In this document: positions 55,330-64,000 of the stretch, piece after piece
Position numbering within the stretch: the stretch's first letter is position 1
How the letters are laid out: each line of letters begins with the position of its first letter
NCBI GenBank assembly: GCA_028571685.1
Contig: CM053162.1
Coordinates: forward strand, 66,886,351-66,950,350
Source of the DNA: Heterohyrax brucei
Taxonomy: Eukaryota > Chordata > Mammalia > Hyracoidea > Procaviidae
DNA length: 64,000 bases
Reading direction: 5' to 3'
Translations under genes and position numbers: made by a program
Notes under the pieces: model-generated
What the model saw: the letters and a program-made list of their open reading frames with translations, nothing else
Database searches by the model: none
What the model was told of the DNA's origin: nothing

Positions 55330-55960
55330 TGATCACCCTGGCACGTCATAAGAGAAATGCAAAGTAAAATCACAGGAAAATATTTTTCACCTACTAGATG
55401 GGCAAGAATGAAAGAAAAAAGAAAGGAAGGAAGGAAAGAAAGGAGGAGAGAAAGAAAGATATATTGATAACATACTCTGCTGGCAAGGCTGTGGGGAAGT
55501 AGGGAATTTCTTAATTGTTGGCAGGAATGTAAAGTTATACAACTCTAGGAGGGTAATTTGAAAATATTTAGTGAAATTACATATGCATTTGCCCTTTAAT
55601 TCAGTGATTTCTCTTCCTGGAGTTATTTCAAAGACACGCTGTCTTAAAAGTAAAAGGATAGAATTCACCAAGAGTCCGTCAGTTAGAACATGATTTAAGA
55701 AACAACAAGAGGCCCAAGACTAGACACTGTTCCCTGAGGAAACTCACAGAGAAAGAATTGAAAGGATATAAATAAATTTGTCTTAGATGTTAAATTATAT
55801 TTAATATGATTTTTGTCGTTTTTCCTTTATTTTCTAAATGATGTATTACAAAGCTATAAAAACAGTAACTAGCTATATGTTGTAATGAGATGATCACTAA
55901 GATGTTTTTAAACGAAAAGAGGAAGTACAGAAAATGTGCATAATACACTATTGCTTTTCT
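55330..55960 (+). mobile_element. Old L1 3' region, sense, with GAAA/GGAA tract
   Basis: AAGAGAAATGCAAAGTAAAA, TTTCACCTACTAGATGGGCA, CTGGCAAGGCTGTGGGGAAG, GTTGGCAGGAATGTAAAG, ATGCATTTGCCCTTTAATTC. A purine run (GAAA/GGAA) at 55411-55459 expands inside it. The 3' boundary is uncertain. Confidence 0.6.
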
Positions 55961-56515
55961 TAGAAAACTTTCTGAATATATTTAAGTATTTGATTACATG
56001 CTTCCTAGATGAAAGTATGATATTTCATTGTTTAAATGTTTATCTATAAAAGAAAGGAGAAAAGAGGGTACAGCAGACGGGTAGGTAGTTTACCTAATTA
56101 TAAAACAAGATTAAATTGAGAAAAAGAGCATAAATATCAATAGTAAGAAAAATAAACCTAAGATTGTATGTATAGTTGGTGGCCTGACCACAAAGAGGAA
56201 CTCTTCCAAGTAAATTTAAAACCATATATTTTAACTGTGTGTCCTTGTGAAATATCGTAAGAGGGGAGGAAAAACATACTTGGGAGGGCGGGGAGAAAGG
56301 CCAAACAAAAACAAGCATCTTGCTTTGTTGGTTTTGTTATCCTGAGACTATAGAGTACATTTGAACTGAAACTATCAGCATGAGCTTGTGCTGTGTTTCG
56401 CGGTAAAAAGAAAAAAAATAAAAAACTTCCTAACGTTGTGTAATGATAAAGTCTGTAAGCGACTGCTAACCCAGTAACAATGAGCACCCTTAATACCCGG
56501 TTTCTACCACCCATC
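55961..56515. other. Non-genic, nothing recognised
   Basis: About 550 bp, no named feature. Confidence 0.4.
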
Positions 56516-56518
56516 TGT

Positions 56519-56885
56519 TGGTTTGTCACACACTGTGGTGGCTTGTGTGTTGTTCGGATGTTAGAAGCTATGCCAGCAGCATTTCAAATACCAGTAGGGG
56601 CACCCGTGGTGGATGAGCTTCCGTGGAATTTCAAGACTAAGAGTAGAAAGAAAGATCTGACAACTGACTTCTGAAAATTAGCCAATTATGAATCTATCAC
56701 AGCAGAATATATTGTCTCGTAAATGGTTGTAATGTATAACTTGGAAGACACTCAAAATACACAGGGGACACAAAAATGTACATGAGTGTCGCAACAATGA
56801 TGCACATGGTGGCTGACTGGGTGATGCTTTGTCTGTTGTCCATGTGGCCACCAGGAAGCAGAGTCCCCTGATGGCAACTGACACA
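56519..56885 (+). mobile_element. RTE deletion derivative (5'UTR joined to 3' end)
   Basis: 56519-56690 matches the RTE 5'UTR (GTGGTGGCTTGTGTGTTGTT, AGAAGCTATGCCAGCAGCAT; compare 47262-47420). About 80 bases later, 56770-56885 matches the RTE 3' end (GTGTCGCAACAATGATG, GCTGACTGGGTGATGC, CTGATGGCAACTGACAC). Nearly the whole coding region is missing. Confidence 0.6.
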
Positions 56886-56984
56886 ATACCCAGACTGACG
56901 TCGAAAATCATGTCCTGCTGAAAGGAGGGAAGAGGAAATGAGAGATTCTGCGTCTAGGACAGGAAATGTACAAGACGTACCTGG

Positions 56985-57125
56985 CAGCTGTTTCTTTCCT
57001 CACATACAAAATGGTAATAGCAACAGCTCCTTTCTCTTAGATTTATGAAAAGTCACTGAGTTAAAATACACGTGACCTGGAAAGTACAAGTGTGCCAGGC
57101 ATTGAGCTTAGAAAATATCCTCTGT
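56985..57125 (+). mobile_element. MIR-like, sense
   Basis: CTCACATACAAAATGGTAAT, ACACGTGACCTGGAAAGTAC, GTGCCAGGCATTGAGCTTAG follow the MIR 3' half. Confidence 0.6.
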
Positions 57126-57707
57126 GAAAACTCACAGAGAAAAGATCTGAAACAATGTAAATAAATTTGTCTAGTATTAAATTGTATTTCACAGTACTTT
57201 TTCACCTTTTTTTCTTTCTAACTACTCTACAAACAGTGTAGAAATGATAAAAAAATAACAGCGATGTCAATGTAAAGGAATGAGTGAGAAGGCAGCTGGA
57301 CAGTTCGAAAGCATGTGAACTGCATCAGCTTTCTCTGTCTTCAGGAGAGAGATGTCATAGGTGGGTTGTGCTTTCAAATCAGAAAGGTTGACATTACGCT
57401 CAGATGGTTGGCTTGTAGAGTGGGCTATATCACAACAACATATAGTTAAAACAGATGGCTTCAAAGTTACTTGAAAGAGTTCATCTCTGTAGTCAGGCCA
57501 CAAATTATACATACAATCTTTGGTTTATTTTTCTTGCTGTTGATATTTAGGCTTTTTAGAGGGTCATAAATATTTTTGGAATGAATTAACAATGTTGATC
57601 TTTAAACAACGATGATGTACCAACATCATAGAAATATTTTCAAGGATAATTGAAAGGAGTAACGGAGGAAGAGGTTTGCATGCGTGGTAGGACACACAAC
57701 CAATAAA
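57126..57707. other. Unassigned, with a weak minus-strand frame
   Basis: 57512-57267 on the minus strand is open for 81 codons (starts MYNLWPDYRDELFQVTLKPS, includes HSTSQPSERNVNLSDLKAQP). I cannot identify it, and no good splice acceptor or donor frames it. Probably a chance frame or decayed repeat. Confidence 0.3.
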
Positions 57708-57870
57708 AAAAACCCAAACCTGTTGGTGTCAACTCAATTGTACTCACAGCAACTGTGTAAGATGAGTAGAACTGTCCCGTAGAGTTTCCAAGGAGCACCT
57801 GGTGGATTTGAACTGCCGACCGTTTGGGTCAGCAACCTGAGCTCATAAGCACTAGCCACCAGGGTTGCCA
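57708..57870 (-). mobile_element. AfroSINE, antisense, full length
   Basis: AAAAAACCCAAACCTGTTGG, GATGAGTAGAACTGTCCCG, TTTCCAAGGAGCACCTGGTG, GAACTGCCGACCGTTTGG, GCACTAGCCACCAGGGTT. Confidence 0.87.
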
Positions 57871-58627
57871 AGACTTTAAAAAAAGGTAACTATTTAAAAT
57901 CGTTTCCTGTAATTTTAAGCAATACTTGTAAAATAATGTTATTTCTCGAGAAATAATGCATATGATTCATTAAAATATCTTCCCGTTAAGTCCTTGTACT
58001 TTTGTGATTTCCTCAGTTCTATTCACCTAATGTTTCAAAATGCATCTTATTATGTTTTTTACATTCTTGAGAAAATAAGATTATAAAGCTGGAATAAAGG
58101 CCGACGTTCCACTGTTACCTTTGTCCTCACAATCGTGCTGCCTCTAGGATACGGGAGGAGAAGCAAAAACAGAAGCCGTGACAACGTCACCACTGTTGCC
58201 CTCCACAAGCTATTCACTGACTTCAATGCCGCTTTTAAAGCAATTTCCCTAATGAACTGTCCTCGGAATATTTGGCTTTTTCAAAAGCATTTTTCCTCAA
58301 CATGTTTGCAAGTTTTTCCTTGAGAGGTTTTTGCATCTCAATATGTTATTATTCATTAAAGACCATTTCTGGCCCAGTTACGTGAGGTCATCAGCACTCA
58401 GGATTTTCTGTTTCTGTTTGTTGGGCCCACAATGGACAGCGGAACTGGAAAGTTTCCAGGGTCTAACCTTTTCCCTGAAAGCATTTTCTCAGCTTTTCTT
58501 GTCTCCCACCACCCTGGCATGGCCCCTTCCTTTTTGATAACGGAGTTGCTAACCTGGGGGAAAGAAATGACTGAGCCATTTAACCTCAACGTGGGGCGGG
58601 AGGAACAGACATTTGAACTTATCAGTA
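57871..58627. other. Unassigned, mixed composition
   Basis: 58130-58600 is GC-richer than its surroundings and open in several overlapping frames on both strands, but none shows a domain or clean splice sites. Confidence 0.35.
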
Positions 58628-59187
58628 TGAGAGGACTACCAATTAAGTTCACAAACTCATCCTAAAAGTACTGCTGATTGTCATCATCCCTGAATATTAC
58701 TGCAGTCACCTTTGAAGTATTCCCACTGGGAAGCTATGCACCGATGCCAGTGTCTAGTCCACACCTATAAACAATTTTGCAACTCCTTGTCTGTAATGGC
58801 CATCAAAGCTGTCATCGTACTACCCTTGATGTCCTGAATGTCCTCAAAATGTTTTCCTTTCAAAATTACCTTCCAGTAAAGAAAAAAAGTCACTGGGAGT
58901 CAGGTTAGGTGAGTAGAAAGGATGTTCCAGTACAGTTATTCGTTTACTGTGTACAAACTCCCTCACAGACAACTAGACAATTACCTTCACGAACTTGCCA
59001 CCCTGCCACTGCGTGCAGTCCATTCCAGAAAGAGTTCCAAAATTGCTGTGAAAGGTGGACGAGACGCTGGCCTCAGTGCATAGCTTCCTAAGGGGAGGAC
59101 TTCGAAGGTGACTGTAGTGATCTTCAGCAATGAGGTATGGAGCACTTACAACAACTAAGTTCACAGACTTAATTGGCAAACCTCGTG
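58628..59187. mobile_element. Palindromic mariner-derived MITE
   Basis: 560 bp between TA at 58626-58627 and 59188-59189. Terminal inverted repeats of about 27 bp share CCAATTAAGT plus a GAGG start. The left half (58628-58975) is reverse-strand mariner transposase 3' sequence (minus strand: VLEHP..Y..PDLAPNDFF-like, IPDKELQ). The right half (about 59022-59187) is the same 3' region in forward orientation (FQNCCERWTRRWPQCIAS). Each end is therefore a 3' end of mariner, giving arms of about 170 bp. Confidence 0.75.
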
Positions 59188-59209
59188 TAGCTCGGATTGA
59201 AAGGAGAAT

Positions 59210-59234
59210 GCTGCACACACATACACACACACAC
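59210..59234. repeat. (CA)n microsatellite
   Basis: CACACACATACACACACACACA run. Confidence 0.9.
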
Positions 59235-59538
59235 AAGAACAAGAAGTGCAAAAACCGACAGTGTGTGATTCTTACCCACTTAGTTTTATATGGGAACTAG
59301 TTATAAGAAAAGGATTATTATGCTGACCCTTAATTAACAAGATTTTATTTTATTTTATTTTTTTAACACTGGGGAATTCATTTTAAGGCTCTGGTTCTTG
59401 ATTTTGTAGACTTTTAAGTTGCTGATTCTTTTGTTTCCTTATTTCATCCTGGAGTGTTTATAAGATGCACTGTAGTGCATAAATTAAGAGACTAGGTGTT
59501 GAGCGAGGAGTAGGTTTTGCAGTGCTGGGGTAAACACA
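59235..59538. other. Non-genic, (TTTTA)n run
   Basis: TTTTATTTTATTTTATTTTT at 59343-59362; otherwise nothing. Confidence 0.4.
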
Positions 59539-59700
59539 GAAACCCTGGTGGCCTAAGTGCCGCTGCTACGGCCGCTAACCGAAGAGGCAACAGTCCAAAC
59601 CCAGCAGGCGCAGCCTGGGAAGTCCGTCAGCAGGTCTCTGCTGACCTACACTCTTTCTTTGCGTGAGAATCCACTCCATGGTGGCGGCTTTGGGGTACAC
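59539..59700 (+). mobile_element. AfroSINE, sense, CpG-rich and diverged in 3' half
   Basis: GAAACCCTGGTGGCCTAAGT, GCTACGGCCGCTAACCGAAG then GCAACAGTCCAAACCCAGCA, GGCGCAGCCTGGGAAG. The 5' half retains CpGs usually lost in old copies. Confidence 0.75.
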
Positions 59701-59931
59701 ACAGATGGGTCACCCCGGAAGAGAAATGAGACATTGAAGATGGAAAGCAAGCAAAGCAGTTTTTCTCTTTGTAGTCTGTTTTTTGTTTGTTTCCTTAATA
59801 TACCTAAACTTGTGCTAATATTACACAGCCTTGATTACTGTGGGATTATAGGACTGTTTGAAATAGGCTAATGTGAGTACTCCAGTTTGCTTTTATCTTT
59901 TTCAGAATTATTTTAACTAATTATCTTAGTC

Positions 59932-60471
59932 ATCTGGTGTTGCTTTAACAGAATTACCGGAAGTAAATGACTTCAACAAAGAAGTTTATTCTCACGCGGT
60001 CCAGTGGGCTGGAAGTCCAAATTCAGGGTGACAGCTCTGGGGGAACACTCTCTCTCTTTATCGGCTCTGCAGGAAGGTCCTTGTGTTGCGTCAGTCTTTC
60101 TTTGGTCTGAGAACCCCTCCTTCCAGAAACCTCAGGTTGGAAGGCCACAGCCTGCTCTCAGGGCTGCTTTCTTGATGGTATGAGGTCCTCACTCTCTGCT
60201 TGCCTTTTTTTCCTTTCATGTCTTACAGGATAAAAAGTGGTATGAGCCACACTCTAGGGAAACTCCTTTTACATTGGAGCAGAAAGGTGACCTTGAGGAG
60301 GGTTTTACAGTTCCATCCTAATCTCTTTGTAACACAGTCCAGTCTATTAACTGCAGGCAGAGATTAAGACTGGCAGCATCAAAAATTAAGGGCAATCACA
60401 CAGTACTGGGAATCATGGCCCACCCAAATTACTACACACGGTTTTGGAGGGACACAACTCAATCCATGACA
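59932..60471 (-). mobile_element. MaLR/ERVL-like solo LTR
   Basis: TATCTTAGTCATCTGGTGTT to CAATCCATGACA, 540 bp. CTAAT before (59927-59931) and CAAAT after (60472-60476) match 4 of 5. Confidence 0.8.
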
Positions 60472-62025
60472 CAAATCTAGGTTGTTTGTATTTTCAAATA
60501 AACACTAGGATCAGCTTGCAGATTTATAAAACAGAACCTATTGAAACTTAGATAGGAACCGCACTGAGCTTATTGATCTATTTGGGGAGAATTATTTTCC
60601 CAAAATACTTATTCTCCCAATCAATGAGCATACAGCATGGATCTTAATTTATTTAGATCTTCAGTTTGTCTTTTGTGTCCTTTATCACCTGATGATGATC
60701 CGTCCGTTAGATACAAATACAGAAATTACATTATCTTCCAGTGTTTCTAGAGGCTGAAGAAACTAGATGATGCCAGAATGTTAACATTTTAAAATGGAAT
60801 CTGAAATCTTTCAGAGACAAAGACAGAAACAGGCCCTGGAATCAGATAAATCAGTTTCAAAGCAGAAATATACCAGACCTGGGTATGTGGCCTCGAGAAA
60901 TTTACTTGTTCACATTCAGAATTACAGATAAGGCAGAACTGGAGATCTCTCAGACAACATTAAGAGTACAAGATACTTTGCCTGAGTATGATCCTTCCTG
61001 ATCCCTACATAAATACGAAGTCATTATTATTAAGCTAAGACGTATTATCAATTCTTCTTCAAGGAACAAGCCTGTAAATATTTGTTTACTCTTAGGCCTG
61101 GCTATATGAGAAAGGAATTTCTCATTGAATTTGAACCAAATTTTACATTTCCTTTTATATCAAATGATAAATAGATTTTAACTAATTTAACAATAGGCAC
61201 AACAGAGATGTAAGATACAAGAGAAAATAATACATGCAGATTTAAAATACACCATCTCACAGGAGGGAAAAAAATCCTTAGAAGTAAGAGAAGTTCTTCA
61301 GAATATACTGAAATAATGGAACATGTAAGTGAGGGAATTTGGACATTGATAACAAAATCATTTTGATCAGTAAGTAGCAAAGAACAGTGACAAGACTGAG
61401 CTGTTACTCTAATTTCCAAGTCTATTTGCACTTCAAAATGGTAGTTTTAAGAACTCGATTGTCTTCAGCCAAAGGAATGCATCTTAACTGTGGAATTGCA
61501 GGCACTTTGGAAAAAACTTGGCCTAGCAGAGGTCTCTCTCCAGTGCCTCTCAAATAAACCCATTTAGACGAGTACCTACTCCATATATACATGAGATTGC
61601 CTGGCTCTTGTGTTTAAACGATAGATTAAATTTTCTGAATCCCCATTTGATTCTATTTATGACACTACGTAAGGCCATTTTTGATGTTTATTATGACAAT
61701 TTGAATGCCCTGTGAGGAATACTTGATTAACTGGAATGCCCATCTCCAATCACCAGGGTGATAAAAGATAAACTGATGATGGCTAGAGCGACTGGAAAAT
61801 ATTGAAGCCATAAAAAGTAGTAGATCCGCGAATTTGTTAAATTCAGAGTTATTTCATCCATTACCATATGAAAACACTTAGCACACACTGAGGCTTGGTA
61901 GTTATTTCTTCACACTGTTGAGAGAGGTTTTTGTAAATATCCCACTAGTAGGAAGTTGTTTCTTCCCATCCTCCCAAGTGATGATTATATATAAGAATTT
62001 ACATTGGCATTTTCTGTCTCTCATG
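60472..62025. other. 1.5 kb with no recognised element
   Basis: AT-rich. A 109-residue minus-strand frame at 61102-61431 is hydrophobic and unrecognised. No splice evidence. Confidence 0.4.
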
Positions 62026-62064
62026 GCTGTGGCCATGAGTCAAATCTAACTCAACGGCACTTGG
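62026..62064 (+). mobile_element. About 39-bp SINE/RTE tail insert
   Basis: GTGGCCATGAGTCAAATCTA then ACTCAACGGCACTTGG. Flanks share only ATG, so the boundaries are uncertain. Confidence 0.5.
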
Positions 62065-62400
62065 ATGACTTTCTCTCTCTTCATTTTATATACAGAGATA
62101 CACCCCAAAATTATGCTTGAGTAATCATATATATATTTTTTTACATATTATGATGAAATTCTCATTGTCTAAATGCTTGCAAACATGAATGCATGCATAT
62201 TTTCATGGTCTAATGAGAAGCCATTGATACGTTAAAATGTTTGAAAGTACAGTCATCAGAAGGATAGTTTTAAATTTATACTGCTTTGAACATCAGAATA
62301 CAAAGAAGGATGTCACTGTAAATGACCAAAAGACAACAAATTACATGGACTTAGAAAACATAGCTGACATATATGTAGAAGTATTGCTTTATGTTATTTA

Positions 62401-62426
62401 GTCGGATCTGACTTAACGGCACCTGG
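62401..62426 (+). mobile_element. 26-bp SINE/RTE tail insert
   Basis: GTCGGATCTGACTTAACGGC then ACCTGG, flanked by TTTA at 62397-62400 and 62427-62430. Confidence 0.6.
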
Positions 62427-62467
62427 TTTATACACTAAAATTGGTTGTTCTTTTTTTTAAATTTTTT

Positions 62468-62740
62468 ATTTAATTTATTTTTCATTTAATATGCCAAGCC
62501 AAGTGCCGTCGAGTCGGATGACTGAGTGAAAATGTACATTCCCGTATAAATTTACATGCCCACCTATACGCAGCTTCCACTGCTCTCCCTGCCTGGTGGC
62601 AGCACACTTTCCTCTCTGCTCCATACATGTCTCATCCTCCCAACAGTCTCCTTTCCCCTCCTCTCTACCCACTCCACTTCCTCCAGCCAGAGGTCAGCAG
62701 GATGATATCCTACAGATGTATAGAACCATTAATGCAAAAA
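62468..62740 (-). mobile_element. L1 3' end, antisense, 5'-truncated
   Basis: T-rich (reversed poly-A) then GACTGAGTGAAAATGTACAT, TATACGCAGCTTCCACTGCT, CCATACATGTCTCATCCTCC, GGTCAGCAGGATGATATCC. Same 3'UTR as 35540-35760. Interrupted near its 3' end by the 24-bp insert at 62494. Confidence 0.85.
62494..62517 (-). mobile_element. 24-bp tail insert inside an L1 3' end
   Basis: CCAAGCCAAGTGCCGTCGAG plus TCGG between ATG at 62491-62493 and 62518-62520. The L1 sequence without the insert (TTTAATATGACTGAGTG) is predicted from the reverse of 19341-19355, so the insert is precise. Confidence 0.85.
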
Positions 62741-63017
62741 AAAAAGAACTAAAAACAACAATTCTAGTTCCTTTCTTGTTATTTAACTTCAGATCTTTTG
62801 AAAGTATTCCATTCACAGTACTAGGTAGAAGTATGTTTTGACATTATATGGCATTATTAAGCATTAGAAGAGAGGGCCATAAAAAGATATCTTTTCGTAT
62901 CAGTATATTTATTTTAAATTCCTGCCATGCAATTCAAATCTCCATTATTTCATTAATTCTCCTGTCCCTTACATCCATCGTGTTTGCTGCCTATCTTTGG
63001 TGTTCCTATCACACGAT

Positions 63018-63183
63018 TAGAAACCCTGGTGGTTTAGTGGGTTAGTGCTATGCGTGCTAACCGAAAGGCCAGTAGTTCAAATCCACCAGGTGCTCCTTGG
63101 TAACTCTATGGCGCAGTTCTCCTCTGACCTCTAGTGTCACTGTGAGTCAGACCTGACTTGATGGCAATAGGTTTGGTTTTGGC
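63018..63183 (+). mobile_element. AfroSINE, sense, full length
   Basis: AGAAACCCTGGTGGTTTAGT, AGGCCAGTAGTTCAAATCC, GGTGCTCCTTGGTAACTC, CACTGTGAGTCAGACCTGAC, GGCAATAGGTTTGGTTTTGG. Confidence 0.9.
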
Positions 63184-63189
63184 GTTGTG

Positions 63190-63340
63190 TGATTAAGTCC
63201 AGATGGCACAGTGGTTATCAGATGGGCTGCTGAAGAGAAAGCTGACATTCAACACTCTTTGGAGGGCTTGTGGAGATCACTGTCCCCTCTACTATAGGGT
63301 TTCTATGAATTAGAGTAGACTCAACAACTTTGGATTATTG
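63190..63340 (+). mobile_element. AfroSINE-related element, sense, diverged
   Basis: GTCCAGATGGCACAGTGGTT, CACTCTTTGGAGGGCTTGTG, GGGTTTCTATGAATTAGAGT, GACTCAACAAC. Directly follows the previous SINE. Confidence 0.68.
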
Positions 63341-64000
63341 CATGATATTAATCTGTGATTGGAAAAGATAAAAACTAACATAGTAAACTAACCAAAATAG
63401 TTAAAATTAAGAAAATACTATTACTAACTAAATACTACTACTCTTTTTATGAGTCTACAATATTCCAGAAACTATTGATTAAATTTTCCACGTTGCCTAA
63501 GACATACATTTTCCACTGACCTGCTGTCTAGTTTAGTCTATATGGATACTGTTGCATCAAGTACTGGGAAGAGATGAACTTTAAGGTCAAGGAAGTGTGA
63601 ATTTGATGCGTCTTCTTTTCTCCTTGGACATTCAATTTCTTCTCTTTCAAAACGGAGGTACTAGACTTTTGATTCCTAACCTATCAAATAAGGATAAAAA
63701 CTTCTGACTTCAGCCACATGGAAAACCCAACCAGTGTACTATATTTATAGAACACTAGTTAAATACAATTTATAATATACATAATGAAACTCAAAAACCA
63801 ACAACAAAAGCCTGTATTTTGTGTGTAGGGGCTGATTTTGAGAACCAGTAAATGAAGACAGGTCTCATAGCCACCATGGAAAGTTCTTTCTGATATCTCT
63901 GTGGACAAGTAGATGTTGATTGTAGGCTCTGTGAACAGCGGCTAAGGTATTGTCAGTAGGTGTGGAGCACAGACTCTCAAATAAGGACAGGATGAAGAAC
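63341..64000. other. Non-genic to window end, nothing recognised
   Basis: AT-rich, no identified element or exon. Confidence 0.4.

Overview
The window is a stretch of eukaryotic nuclear DNA, almost certainly from an afrotherian mammal of the elephant/hyrax/manatee kind. Three things support this: about 30 copies of the tRNA-derived AfroSINE family in both orientations, several BovB/RTE-type LINE pieces whose 3' ends resemble the SINE tail, and L1, MIR, MaLR-like and ERV1-like repeats typical of placental mammals. The order within Afrotheria cannot be fixed by eye. I see no bacterial operons, CRISPR arrays, rRNA or canonical tRNA genes. The DNA is AT-rich and most open frames are chance frames or retrotransposon relics.

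Layout. 1-8.9 kb: AfroSINEs, MIRs and an antisense RTE 3' end. 8.9-11.3 kb: a mariner foldback element beside an antisense RTE, which is split by a MaLR-like LTR, itself split by an ERV1-like solo LTR. 12.2-12.7 kb: a solo gammaretrovirus-like LTR with a 4-bp target duplication. 16.2-16.6 kb: a second copy of the solo LTR family seen at 9.75 kb. 17.4-20.3 kb: an RTE split by an L1 3'UTR insertion that was hit again by another L1 3' end. 26-32 kb: a jumble of L1, RTE and MaLR-like LTR pieces. 33.05-35.06 kb: a 2-kb island with no recognised repeat, holding the one credible host coding-exon candidate (minus strand). 35.07-43.04 kb: a three-level nest in which an AfroSINE is split by an ERV-like LTR, and that LTR is split by a full-length L1 (7.2 kb, minus strand, 8-bp target duplication). 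44.6-46.9 kb: LTR-like sequence and SINEs. 47.25-52.7 kb: a long decayed RTE (endonuclease and reverse transcriptase still recognisable), an L1 3' piece and a second RTE fragment. 52.7-64 kb: older unique DNA, MaLR-like LTRs, an RTE deletion derivative, a palindromic mariner derivative and more SINEs.

No gene system works together here. The window is a stack of mobile elements whose insertion order can be read from target-site duplications. The most unusual signal is a scattered set of very short inserts (about 18-38 bp). They all end in the same CTTGGCTTGG-type tail, occur in both orientations, and several have clear target duplications (12 bp perfect at 51.4 kb; 11/12 at 6.96 kb; precise interruption of an otherwise known L1 sequence at 62.5 kb). 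They look like tail-only retrotransposition events of an RTE/AfroSINE lineage. Family names rest on recognition from memory, not on a database search.
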